Assembly: GCF_009826935.1 (NCBI RefSeq)
Contig: NZ_WUMN01000003.1
Span: forward strand, 372,001 to 436,000
DNA: 64,000 nucleotides
Direction of reading: 5' to 3'
Source of the DNA: Flavobacterium sp. Sd200
Lineage (GTDB): Bacteria; Bacteroidota; Bacteroidia; Flavobacteriales; Flavobacteriaceae
The position numbers and the translations under genes are program-made. The notes below the pieces were generated by a model, which was not told where the DNA came from, ran no database searches, and was given only the letters and a program-made list of their open reading frames with translations. Each line of letters begins with the position of its first letter. The first letter of the stretch is position 1. Shown piece after piece: positions 50,527 to 59,384 of this stretch.

Positions 50527-53198
50527 TGGCTGGTGAAGAGAGATATTTAAAGTTATCGGGATTAGAGCCCCTTATAGTTACCCCCGAAAGTAACTTTGTA
50601 AATGTTGGTGAACGTACTAATGTAACGGGTTCGCGTAAATTTCTTCGCTTAATTAAGGAAGAAAAATACGAGGAGGCACTGGATATCGCCCGTGCGCAGG
50701 TAGAGGGCGGTGCACAGATAATCGATATTAATATGGACGAGGGGATGCTGGATGGCGTGTATGCCATGACCAAATTCCTGAACCTTATAGCATCTGAACC
50801 CGATATTGCACGTGTGCCGGTAATGATAGACAGCTCTAAATGGGAAATTATTGAGGCCGGACTAAAGGTTGTACAAGGCAAGAGTGTGGTAAACAGTATA
50901 AGCCTTAAAGAAGGCGAAGCTAATTTTATTGCCCATGCCAAAAAAATAAAACGTTACGGTGCCGCTGTAATTGTGATGGCGTTTGACGAAGTTGGTCAGG
51001 CCGATACCTACGAAAGGCGTATAGAAATTTGCAAGCGCAGTTATGATATACTGGTAAGTGTTGTAAACTTTCCGCCGGAGGATATAATTTTTGACCCTAA
51101 TATATTTCCGGTAGCAACAGGTATGGAGGAACACCGCCAAAATGCGATGGATTTTTTCCGTGCCACAAAGTGGATTCGCACAAACCTCCCGCATGCCCAT
51201 GTGAGCGGTGGGGTTAGTAACGTGTCGTTCTCGTTTAGAGGTAACGACCGTGTGAGGGAAGCCATGCACTCGGCATTTTTATACCATGCCATACAAAACG
51301 GTATGGATATGGGTATTGTAAACCCCGAAATGATCGAGGTTTATGATGATATAAATAAGGAACTTTTAGAGCATGTAGAAGACGTGCTTTTAGACCGTCG
51401 TGATGATGCTACTGAACGTCTTTTAGCATTTGCCGAGAACATTAAAGGCGATACAAAAGTTACCGAAAAACAGGCGCAGGAATGGCGAAGCCTACCGGTT
51501 CAGGAGCGTTTAACCCACGCACTTGTAAAAGGTTTGGACGAGTTTATAGACCAGGATGTTGAAGAAGCCCGCCTTGCCGCCGCAAAACCCATTGAGATTA
51601 TAGAAATTAACCTTATGGCTGGCATGAATGTGGTGGGCGACCTTTTTGGCAGCGGTAAAATGTTTTTGCCACAGGTTGTTAAGTCGGCAAGGGTTATGAA
51701 AAAAGCGGTGGCATACTTACTCCCTTACATAGAGGAAGATAAAGGCAAAGGTTCATCGGCAGGAAAAGTGTTGATGGCAACGGTAAAAGGCGACGTTCAT
51801 GATATAGGTAAGAATATAGTAGCTGTTGTGCTTGGGTGCAATAACTTTGAGATAATAGACCTTGGGGTTATGGTTCCGCCTGAAAAAATTATAGAGACTG
51901 CTGTTAAGGAAAATGTAGATATTATTGGTCTTAGTGGTCTCATTACACCGTCGTTAGACGAAATGGTATATCTTGCCAAAGAGATGGATAAGCTAAACAT
52001 CAGCATCCCGATAATGATAGGCGGTGCAACTACATCGCGTGCGCATACGGCCGTAAAAATTGCACCGCAATACCGCGAAACCGTAGTACATGTTAATGAT
52101 GCCAGCCGAGCAGTTACCGTAGCGGGTAACCTACTGAATGTAAATACTAAAAAAGAATATTCTAAAACGATCCGTGCAGAGTATGATGCCCTGCGCGAAG
52201 GTTACCTGAACCGCTCTCGCGATAAAGATTTTTTAAGTATAGAAGATGCGCGCCGCAATAAACTACAGTTAGACTGGGCAGCCTATACACCTGTAAAACC
52301 TAATTTTATTGGTGTAGACACGATATATCCTGATGTTAAAGAGTTGGAGCCGTTTATAGACTGGACACCTTTTTTCCAAACTTGGGATTTGCATGGCAAG
52401 TATCCTGCAATTTTAACCGATGAGGTAGTAGGGGAGCAGGCCACGGCTTTATTTGCCGATGCCCAAAAAATGCTTAGGCAGATTCTTGACGAAAACTGGT
52501 TTGAAGCACGTGGTGTGTATGGAATTTTTCCGGCAACCCAGGTTAACGACGATGATATAGAACTGTATGACGATGAGGGTAAAAAGCTGGCTGCTTTCTT
52601 AACGTTACGCCAACAGTCGCAAAAAACCAAAGGCGCACCTAATATTGCGCTTGCCGATTTTATTGCCCCTAAAGAAGCAGGCTATACTGATTATATGGGA
52701 GCTTTTGCTGTTACAACAGGCTTTGGGGTTGATGAAAAGGCTGCTGAATTTGAAAAAGAGCACGACGATTACAACTCTATTATGGCTAAGGCACTGGGTG
52801 ACCGTCTTGCGGAGGCTTTTGCGGAATACCTGCACGAAAAGATACGTAAGGAAATTTGGGGCTACGCCACCGATGAGCATTTGAGTAACGACGAACTTAT
52901 TAAAGAAAAATATCAGGGTATAAGGCCTGCTCCGGGCTACCCTGCATGCCCAGACCATTTGGAGAAAAACACCATCTGGCAATTGCTTGATGTAGAAAAC
53001 AAAATAGGCGTAAAGCTAACCGAAAGCCTTGCCATGTGGCCGGCATCATCGGTATCAGGATATTATTTTGCTAATCCGCAGAGTAAGTATTTTGGGCTTG
53101 GAAAAATTAAAGGCGATCAGGTTATTGATTATGCCAAACGCCGCAACATACCTGTAGCAACAGCACAAAAATGGCTTAACCCTAATATTGCGGATTAA
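50526..53198 (+). CDS. metH: Methionine synthase, pterin/B12/activation module
   Basis: An 890-aa protein. The methyltetrahydrofolate domain (about 15-290; [29 protein letters not shown]) is followed by the cobalamin cap and Rossmann domain with the [14 protein letters not shown] motif (lower axial His, near residue 425) and the activation domain ([12 protein letters not shown] near 800). Together with the preceding gene it is a complete cobalamin-dependent methionine synthase. It precedes metF. Confidence 0.97.
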   Translation: MAGEERYLKLSGLEPLIVTPESNFVNVGERTNVTGSRKFLRLIKEEKYEEALDIARAQVEGGAQIIDINMDEGMLDGVYAMTKFLNLIASEPDIARVPVMIDSSKWEIIEAGLKVVQGKSVVNSISLKEGEANFIAHAKKIKRYGAAVIVMAFDEVGQADTYERRIEICKRSYDILVSVVNFPPEDIIFDPNIFPVATGMEEHRQNAMDFFRATKWIRTNLPHAHVSGGVSNVSFSFRGNDRVREAMHSAFLYHAIQNGMDMGIVNPEMIEVYDDINKELLEHVEDVLLDRRDDATERLLAFAENIKGDTKVTEKQAQEWRSLPVQERLTHALVKGLDEFIDQDVEEARLAAAKPIEIIEINLMAGMNVVGDLFGSGKMFLPQVVKSARVMKKAVAYLLPYIEEDKGKGSSAGKVLMATVKGDVHDIGKNIVAVVLGCNNFEIIDLGVMVPPEKIIETAVKENVDIIGLSGLITPSLDEMVYLAKEMDKLNISIPIMIGGATTSRAHTAVKIAPQYRETVVHVNDASRAVTVAGNLLNVNTKKEYSKTIRAEYDALREGYLNRSRDKDFLSIEDARRNKLQLDWAAYTPVKPNFIGVDTIYPDVKELEPFIDWTPFFQTWDLHGKYPAILTDEVVGEQATALFADAQKMLRQILDENWFEARGVYGIFPATQVNDDDIELYDDEGKKLAAFLTLRQQSQKTKGAPNIALADFIAPKEAGYTDYMGAFAVTTGFGVDEKAAEFEKEHDDYNSIMAKALGDRLAEAFAEYLHEKIRKEIWGYATDEHLSNDELIKEKYQGIRPAPGYPACPDHLEKNTIWQLLDVENKIGVKLTESLAMWPASSVSGYYFANPQSKYFGLGKIKGDQVIDYAKRRNIPVATAQKWLNPNIAD

Positions 53199-53297
53199 AG
53201 CCCCTAACCCCCAAAGGGGGAATGTGGTAATATATTGTAAAAGATTTTAAACCTATTGACCCCTGGTAGGAATTCCCCCTTTGGGGGTTAGGGGGCT
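53199..53297. repeat. AGCCCCTAACCCCCAAAGGGGGAA inverted repeat between metH and metF
   Basis: Arms at 53199-53222 and 53273-53297 are near-perfect reverse complements with a roughly 50-base spacer; each also contains its own CCCCC/GGGGG hairpin. It is a dispersed flavobacterial-type element. The right arm ends 3 bases before the metF ATG, so it overlaps the translation start region. Confidence 0.92.
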
Positions 53298-53300
53298 GAC

Positions 53301-54257
53301 ATGAAAGTAACCGAACATATAGAGAATGCCAACGGCAAAACTCAGTTTACCTTTGAAATACTGCCTCCGCTTAAGGGGCAAAACATACAATCGATTTTTG
53401 ACAGCATAGATCCGCTTATGGAGTTTAACCCTCCGTTTATAGATGTTACCTACCATAGGGAAGAATACATGTATAAAGAACTGCCAAGCGGCCTGCTTGA
53501 AAAAAAGGTAGTTAAAAAGCGCCCGGGCACTGTGGGTATATGTTCGGCAATACAAAACAAGTATCAGGTAGATGCCATACCGCATATTTTGTGTGGCGGT
53601 TTTACTAAAGAAGATACTGAGAACTTTTTAATAGACCTCGACTTTTTAGGCATACAGAATGTGGTTGCCCTTAGGGGTGATGCCGTTAAGAATGAAATAT
53701 ATTTTAAACCCGAGAAAGAAGGAAACCAATATGCTACAGAGCTGGTTACACAAATAGCCAACCTGAATAAAGGTATCTATCTAGATGACGACCTTCAAAA
53801 CACATCGGCTACAAATTTTTGTATTGGTGTGGCGGGCTATCCTGAAAAGCACATGGAAGCCCCAAGTTTTGACAGCGATATTTATTTCCTGAAACAAAAA
53901 ATAAAGAATGGTGCCGAATATATTGTTACCCAGTTATTTTTTGACAACCAGAAGTTTTTTGACTTTGTGGCTAAATGCCGCAAAGAGGGTATAACAGTGC
54001 CCATTATACCGGGATTAAAACCTATTGCTACCAAAAAACAGCTCAATTTAATTCCGCACCGTTTTAAGGTAGACATTCCGGACGACCTTATCATGGAGGT
54101 GGTTCGCGCCAAAGATAATGACGCCGTAAGGCAGATAGGAATAGAGTGGTGCACCGCCCAAAGCAAGGAACTTGTAGCGGCAGGAATACCGGTATTACAC
54201 TATTACAGCATGGGCAAGCCCGATAATATTAAGGCAATTGCGAAGGAAGTTTTTTAA
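53301..54257 (+). CDS. metF: Methylenetetrahydrofolate reductase
   Basis: A 318-aa protein, normal length. FTFEILPPLKG (residues 15-25), DVTYHRE (near 51), ALRGDAV, VTQLFFDN (near 210) and PIIPGLKPI define MetF. With FAD it makes 5-methyltetrahydrofolate for MetH. It follows metH after the palindromic repeat and is probably under the same SAM riboswitch. Confidence 0.97.
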   Translation: MKVTEHIENANGKTQFTFEILPPLKGQNIQSIFDSIDPLMEFNPPFIDVTYHREEYMYKELPSGLLEKKVVKKRPGTVGICSAIQNKYQVDAIPHILCGGFTKEDTENFLIDLDFLGIQNVVALRGDAVKNEIYFKPEKEGNQYATELVTQIANLNKGIYLDDDLQNTSATNFCIGVAGYPEKHMEAPSFDSDIYFLKQKIKNGAEYIVTQLFFDNQKFFDFVAKCRKEGITVPIIPGLKPIATKKQLNLIPHRFKVDIPDDLIMEVVRAKDNDAVRQIGIEWCTAQSKELVAAGIPVLHYYSMGKPDNIKAIAKEVF

Positions 54258-54270
54258 CTTATTAACTTTT

Positions 54271-54308
54271 ATAAGCACAGTAAAGACTTAAGGCTCTACT
54301 GTGCTTAT
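54271..54308. terminator. Bidirectional hairpin after metF
   Basis: ATAAGCACAGTA / TACTGTGCTTAT arms with a 14-base loop. It lies between convergent metF and the small membrane protein gene. The T-run is weak. Confidence 0.7.
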
Positions 54309-54317
54309 TGTCTAATA

Positions 54318-54716
54318 CTATTTTTTGGAAAATAGTATTAGTAAAGAAAAAATCAGAGCAGGTATAATTAAAAGGAATATAAAATAGGATAATGTGGGGT
54401 GTTGCTCTATAAATTTATATTTCCCATTATACTTAAGAAGAATTTTATGTGTAGCACTTTCTTTAAATAAGTACATGTAATTAAAATAGATCAACAGGAT
54501 AATGGGTGTGAAAAAACATGCAATTTTATGTGTAGTGTTCAAGCCATTGTAGTCATATTTTATCTCAATTATACCTTTTTCATAAAGATCATTCCAAAAC
54601 ACTTGAGGGATTGCTACAAAAAAGAGATATTGGAAAAAAATAAATGCCAATGCCGGTTTGTCCAACATGCTTTGCATATCGGTTGTACGATACAGAATAT
54701 AATACAATAGCCTCAT
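54318..54716 (-). CDS. Small multi-helix membrane protein
   Basis: A 132-aa protein; the ATG at 54716 (MRLLYYILYRTTD) is preferred, although an in-frame ATG lies 27 bases upstream. Three membrane segments are visible (about 22-42, 64-84, 107-128). No family recognised. It is flanked by convergent metF and divergent to the acyloxyacyl-hydrolase-like gene. Confidence 0.65.
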   Translation of the reverse strand: MRLLYYILYRTTDMQSMLDKPALAFIFFQYLFFVAIPQVFWNDLYEKGIIEIKYDYNGLNTTHKIACFFTPIILLIYFNYMYLFKESATHKILLKYNGKYKFIEQHPTLSYFIFLLIIPALIFSLLILFSKK

Positions 54717-54877
54717 AATTTTCTTTGGGAAACGAAAAGCCAAATTTATAGTATTTGGCTTTATGTTTTAAGATGTTGCTTGGCATTATTATAATTAACC
54801 TATATTTTATCAAAGCTTACCGCAATGTTATCAAAAGAAAAGTAAGAATAATATATATTTGTGCTTCAATCCTTACA

Positions 54878-55972
54878 ATGAGGCCGTTTAGTTACCTATT
54901 ACTATTTTTTTCGGTTATAGCTATTGCCCAGGAAAACCCTGAAGGCGGTTACACTGTAGACGCCAATTATTTTTACGGCAATATAATTCCGCACCGCAAA
55001 TCTATTCAGCATTTAATTACCGATCACCCCAATGGTGTTGTAATAAGTTTCAACTGCAAGACTTTTGGCAAACACGAGTGGGAACAGGCTTACGGTTTTC
55101 CTGATTATGGTGTTTCATTGCATTATCAGGACATGAAAAACGAAGTTCTTGGCGAAATGTATGGTCTCTATGGGCATTATAATTTTTATTTTCTCAACCG
55201 TCAGCTCGTGTTCAGGCTGGGGCAGGGTGTGGCTTATAATACTAACCCATATGATAAGCAAACCAATTTTAGAAATTATGCTTACGGTATGCATGTAATG
55301 CCCTCAACCTATTTTATGCTCAATTATAACCGCCAAAATTTATGGCACGGGTTAGGATTGCAGGCAGGGCTTATTTTTATACACCACAGCAATGCCAGTA
55401 TGAAGTCGCCTAACACAAGTACCAATACATTTGCTGTAAATGTGGGGCTTAATTATACATTTGAAAGCAAAGAAGATCACACATACAATCTTATTAAAAG
55501 TGATTCGGTTTATAAACAGCCACTCCATTACAATATAGTGTTTAGAGGCGGTGTAAACCAAAGCGATGTTATTGGAACCAAACAGTATCCTTATTTTGCG
55601 TTGAGTGGTTATATAGATAAACGCATTAGCCGCAAAAGTGGGTTACAGTTGGGAGCAGATATTTTTTGGCCCAAATATCTTAAAGAATATATACATTATA
55701 TGTCTATAGCCTATCCGGAAGAGAAAATAGATGGCAGTGCCGATTATAAAAAGGTTGGCCTTTTTGGCGGATATGAACTGTATGTAAATAAAATGTCATT
55801 AGAGGGTCAGGTTGGTTATTATGTCTATTCACCTTTTAATGCTACCGGAAGATTATACCAGCGTGTTGGAATGAAATACTACATAAGTAAAAACGTATTT
55901 GGCTCACTGGGTTTAAAAACACATGGTGCAAAGGCAGAGGTTATGGAATTTGGTTTAGGAGTAAGGCTTTAA
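54878..55972 (+). CDS. PagL/acyloxyacyl-hydrolase-like outer membrane protein
   Basis: The ATG at 54878 gives a clean signal peptide (MRPFSYLLLFFSVIAIAQ), so it is preferred to the longer frame. Of 364 residues, the family motif LIFIHHSNASMKSPN with the His-Ser pair lies near residue 165 and is typical of Bacteroidota relatives of lipid A 3-O-deacylase PagL. The C-terminal FGLGVRL fits a barrel strand. A role in lipid A trimming is inferred. Confidence 0.8.
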   Translation: MRPFSYLLLFFSVIAIAQENPEGGYTVDANYFYGNIIPHRKSIQHLITDHPNGVVISFNCKTFGKHEWEQAYGFPDYGVSLHYQDMKNEVLGEMYGLYGHYNFYFLNRQLVFRLGQGVAYNTNPYDKQTNFRNYAYGMHVMPSTYFMLNYNRQNLWHGLGLQAGLIFIHHSNASMKSPNTSTNTFAVNVGLNYTFESKEDHTYNLIKSDSVYKQPLHYNIVFRGGVNQSDVIGTKQYPYFALSGYIDKRISRKSGLQLGADIFWPKYLKEYIHYMSIAYPEEKIDGSADYKKVGLFGGYELYVNKMSLEGQVGYYVYSPFNATGRLYQRVGMKYYISKNVFGSLGLKTHGAKAEVMEFGLGVRL

Positions 55973-55978
55973 TAAATT

Positions 55979-56728
55979 ATGAATTTTAAACTTCGCATTT
56001 TATTAGTTGTTGTGTTGTTTCAGGTGTTTTCGGCCTGCAACAGCGACCTGATGCCCGAGTGTTTTAAAAATATGGGAGCCGTTGTTGCTTATGATGTGCC
56101 TGTAGCTGATTTTACCTCTATAAAGGTTGGCGTGGGGATAGAACTAATAATTGAACAGGGAGACGAACAAAAAGTAACCATAGAAACAGGTAAGAATATA
56201 AAAGAATATATTTCGGTAACTGTCAGTAATGGCGAACTGCTGCTTAAGAATGACAATAACTGCAATTGGGTGCGCGATTATAAGAGTACTACAGTGCATG
56301 TAACCACGCCGCATTTGGAGAGTATATATTCGGAAACACAGTTTGCTGTAAAGTCTAAAGGAGTATTGGAGTTTACGTCACTTTCTTTAATGTCGGGCAT
56401 TTTAAGTGAAACGGCATCAGGTACGTTTGAGCTAAGTGTTAATTGTCAGAATCTTACGGTGCAGGATAATCAGTTTTGCTATTATGTTATTAACGGAAGT
56501 ACAGATAACCTAACGGTAAACTTTTATGCCGGAGATGCCCGGTTTGAGGGAAGTGGCCTGACGGTGCAAAAGCTACAGGTTTTTCATCGCAGCACTAACG
56601 ATATTATTGCAAACGTACAGCAGGAAGTAACGGGAACGCTGTACAGTACAGGTAATTTGGTATTAAAAAACCACCCTCCTGTTGTAGCGGTAAACCGCAT
56701 TTATACAGGGCAGGTGGTTTATGAGTAA
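55979..56728 (+). CDS. DUF2807-type secreted protein
   Basis: A 249-aa protein with a lipobox-like N terminus (LFQVFSACNS, Cys about 20) and a beta-helix-like repeat domain: VADFTSIKVGVGIELIIEQG, then LESIYSE, LTVQDNQ and FHRSTND strands. This pattern is the head domain seen in DUF2807 (putative autotransporter adhesin) proteins. It begins 6 bases after the preceding gene, so they are likely co-transcribed. Function unknown. Confidence 0.82.
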   Translation: MNFKLRILLVVVLFQVFSACNSDLMPECFKNMGAVVAYDVPVADFTSIKVGVGIELIIEQGDEQKVTIETGKNIKEYISVTVSNGELLLKNDNNCNWVRDYKSTTVHVTTPHLESIYSETQFAVKSKGVLEFTSLSLMSGILSETASGTFELSVNCQNLTVQDNQFCYYVINGSTDNLTVNFYAGDARFEGSGLTVQKLQVFHRSTNDIIANVQQEVTGTLYSTGNLVLKNHPPVVAVNRIYTGQVVYE

Positions 56729-56734
56729 AAGCTG

Positions 56735-56830
56735 CTAACAGCTACTGTTGTTATTTTGACATGTAGTAGGTATATCTGTTTCCTCTTTTTCAAAGGCATC
56801 TACCCACCATTGTAATTGTACTCCGCACAT
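56735..56830 (-). CDS. 31-aa ORF downstream of gldA (MCG...WW type)
   Basis: A 31-codon minus-strand ORF beginning MCGVQLQWWVDAFEKEE and ending in a Cys-containing tail (CQNNNSSC). It lies just below gldA in the same orientation, and a similar Cys-Gly...Trp-Trp piece lies directly next to it. No known family. Confidence 0.45.
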   Translation of the reverse strand: MCGVQLQWWVDAFEKEETDIPTTCQNNNSSC

Positions 56831-56832
56831 AA

Positions 56833-56925
56833 TTAGTTGTTTTGTGTAGTGTTACTGCTTGTTTCCGCACCTGCTTCAACCGGAGTTTTATCCTCTTCAG
56901 TAGTCCACCACGATAATATACCGCA
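56833..56925 (-). pseudogene. Degenerate sibling of the 31-aa ORF
   Basis: The frame encodes CGILSWWTTEEDKTPVEAG and ends in TTQNN, like the ORF at 56735-56830 (CG...WW, Glu-rich, ending with QNNN). The ATG lies two bases out of frame (AAATGCGG here versus ATGTGCGG in the sibling), so a 2-base loss has probably destroyed its start. It begins right after the gldA stop. Confidence 0.4.
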
Positions 56926-56926
56926 T

Positions 56927-57835
56927 TTATTTCTTTTTAGTCATTTCTCTAAATACAGTTTCCAGGTTCTTGCTTTTAAGTGTCAGCTGTAATGTTTTAA
57001 GTCCGTTTTCGGTAGCAAAATCAAATAGCAAAGGGCGCATGTCATGTTCTGTTGCAAAGATCAGTTCCCATACATTCCCCTGAGTATTGGTGTAGGATAT
57101 TATTGATGGAATACCTTCCAGCAATTCGGCATTGACCGGTGCATCAAATTCAACTTCAATTATCTGTTCTTCCTTATTATTGTCATCAACAAGTGTGCCC
57201 AGTTTGTTGTCTGCCACGATCTTGCCATGGTTTATAATAATAACACGGCCGCAGATAGCTTCTACTTCCTGCATGATGTGTGTAGACAAAAACACGGTTT
57301 TGTTTTTGCCTATGTTGCGAATCAGGTCGCGTATCTCTACAAGCTGGTTCGGGTCCAATCCTGTAGTAGGTTCGTCTAAGATCAAAACTTCGGGATCGTG
57401 AAGCAATGCTGCTGCGAGCCCTACACGCTGGCGGTATCCTTTAGATAATGCACTGATCTTTTTGTGGGCTTCGGGTGTTAGTCCTGTTAGCTGTATTACC
57501 TCTTCGATACGCGATTTATTTACCTTATAAACATCTGCATTAAACGAAAGGTATTCGCGCACATACAGGTCAAGGTAGAGTGGATTATGTTCAGGTAAAT
57601 ATCCTACCGATCTTTGCACCGCTTTCTGATCTGTGCTAACGTCGCTACCGTTTACAATGGCCTGCCCACCATCGGCATCTATGTAGGTGGTAAGGATTTT
57701 CATGAGCGTCGATTTTCCGGCACCGTTAGGCCCCAGGAAACCTACAATTTCTCCCGGTTGTATAGAAAACGAAACAGCATCGAGCGCTTTTTGTTTTCCG
57801 TAACTTTTAGTAATATCCTTAACCTCTATAGACAT
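56927..57835 (-). CDS. gldA: Gliding-motility ABC transporter ATP-binding protein GldA
   Basis: A 302-aa ABC ATPase starting at the ATG at 57835 (MSIEVKDITKSYG). Walker A GPNGAGKST, signature motif LSKGYRQRVGLAAAL, Walker B VLILDEPTTGLDP and the C-terminal extension after residue 220 fit GldA. It is part of the GldAFG transporter needed for gliding in Flavobacterium. gldF and gldG are not adjacent here. The product is inner-membrane-associated. Confidence 0.88.
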   Translation of the reverse strand: MSIEVKDITKSYGKQKALDAVSFSIQPGEIVGFLGPNGAGKSTLMKILTTYIDADGGQAIVNGSDVSTDQKAVQRSVGYLPEHNPLYLDLYVREYLSFNADVYKVNKSRIEEVIQLTGLTPEAHKKISALSKGYRQRVGLAAALLHDPEVLILDEPTTGLDPNQLVEIRDLIRNIGKNKTVFLSTHIMQEVEAICGRVIIINHGKIVADNKLGTLVDDNNKEEQIIEVEFDAPVNAELLEGIPSIISYTNTQGNVWELIFATEHDMRPLLFDFATENGLKTLQLTLKSKNLETVFREMTKKK

Positions 57836-57883
57836 GGCATTGTTTTTTAGCAAAAATAGTGAGAAAAATGATGGTTGTCACCG

Positions 57884-59167
57884 TTATTTTTTATGTGATA
57901 AAATTCCTGTTTTCAGGATTTGCCCAAATTCATACATGTCTTCATAAGAGCAATACAGCGGCACCGGGGCCAGGCGTATAACATTGGGTTCACGCCAGTC
58001 TACTATTACACCGTTTTTCATTAGGTAGTCAAATAGAGAACGGCCCTCGCCATGCAAAAATACTGATAACTGACAGGCTCTTTCGCTTGGTTCAGCAGGG
58101 GTTATTATTTCGAAATGGCCGTTTACCTCACGGTCAATTTCATGCAGTATAAACTCCAGATAAGATGTAATAGAATCTCTTTTCTGTATCAGCGCTGGCA
58201 TGCCCACTTCGTCAAACATCTCAACCGATGCCAGGTAAGGAGCAAGTGACAGTACCGGAAGGTTACTGATTTGCCATCCTTCAGCACCGCGAACCGGATC
58301 AAAATTAGGCTCCATTAAAAAACGGCGCTCTTTATTATGGCCCCACCATCCTGCAAAACGAGGCAAATCGGGGTCGTTGTGGTGCATTTCGTGTACAAAC
58401 ACACCCGATGCGTTGCCCGGACCCGAGTTCATGTATTTATAACTGCACCAAGCCGCAAAATCTACGTTCCATTCATGCAGTTCCAGATTAATGTTCCCTG
58501 CAGCATGGGCAAGGTCCCAGCCCACATAAGCACCCTTATCCTGAGCTGCTTTGGTAATGGTTTTCATGTCGAAAATCTGACCTGTATAATAGTTTACTCC
58601 CCCAATAAGCAATAGTGCCAGCCCATCGCCCACCTCATTTATGGTAGCAAGTATATCTTCAAGGCGTATATTGTGTTCGCCTGGCCTGCGTTTAATTTCT
58701 ACAATAGCTTCGTCAGGGTTGTAGCCATGAAACTTTACCTGGCTTTTTATCATGTACTGATCGCTCGGAAAAGCTTTTTCTTCGCAAATAATTTTAAACC
58801 TTTTTTCTGTTGGCTGATAAAAGCTAACCATTAGCAGGTGCAGGTTTACAGTAAGGGTGTTCATTACGGTAACTTCTGTTGGCAATGCCCCTACAATTTT
58901 ACTGAGTGGTGCTGCAAATCGTTCCTGATAATCCCACCATGGTTTATTGGCATAAAAATGACCTTCTACGGCAAGCTTGGCCCAGTCGTCCATAACCTCG
59001 TCTACATAGGCTTTGGTACGTTTAGGTTGTAAGCCAAGCGAATTTCCTGTAAAATAAATTACCTGTTTGCCGTTTACATGCGGAAACAAAAATTCGTCTC
59101 TGTATTTTGCCAGTTTATCTTTAGCATCAAGCTGCTGCGCAAATTCGCGCGTATTTAAAAATTCCAT
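57884..59167 (-). CDS. kynU: Kynureninase
   Basis: A 427-aa PLP enzyme. The start at 59167 (MEFLNTREFAQQLDA) is preferred: the 38 upstream codons of the longer frame are low-quality. PLP-binding lysine region SYKYMNSGPGN (near residue 244), DLAHAAGN and GWWGHN motifs fit KynU. It cleaves kynurenine or 3-hydroxykynurenine to anthranilate types and alanine in tryptophan degradation or NAD synthesis. No other kyn genes are adjacent. Confidence 0.95.
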   Translation of the reverse strand: MEFLNTREFAQQLDAKDKLAKYRDEFLFPHVNGKQVIYFTGNSLGLQPKRTKAYVDEVMDDWAKLAVEGHFYANKPWWDYQERFAAPLSKIVGALPTEVTVMNTLTVNLHLLMVSFYQPTEKRFKIICEEKAFPSDQYMIKSQVKFHGYNPDEAIVEIKRRPGEHNIRLEDILATINEVGDGLALLLIGGVNYYTGQIFDMKTITKAAQDKGAYVGWDLAHAAGNINLELHEWNVDFAAWCSYKYMNSGPGNASGVFVHEMHHNDPDLPRFAGWWGHNKERRFLMEPNFDPVRGAEGWQISNLPVLSLAPYLASVEMFDEVGMPALIQKRDSITSYLEFILHEIDREVNGHFEIITPAEPSERACQLSVFLHGEGRSLFDYLMKNGVIVDWREPNVIRLAPVPLYCSYEDMYEFGQILKTGILSHKK

Positions 59168-59331
59168 TTGTCGTGTGTTTGTGCAGGGGTAAAAATAAGC
59201 ATTTAATAAAAAACGGCGAAATACAAAATTGTTAGATGATAATGTTAGAGAAATTAGGAGTGTGTTATTATTGATTGACAAAATTTAAATACAGATTTGT
59301 TACTAAAAAGTATAATATTTAACTATTCCAG

Positions 59332-59359
59332 TTGTTGAATGATTATTGTTTTATATTTG
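59332..59359 (+). promoter_or_regulatory. Promoter of the T9SS repeat protein gene
   Basis: A TTG at 59332, 17 bases, then TATATTTG at 59352-59359, a good -33/-7 match. Start of transcription would be about 59366, 19 bases before the chosen ATG. Confidence 0.5.
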
Positions 59360-59384
59360 CGATTATCACCACACTAACAATAAA

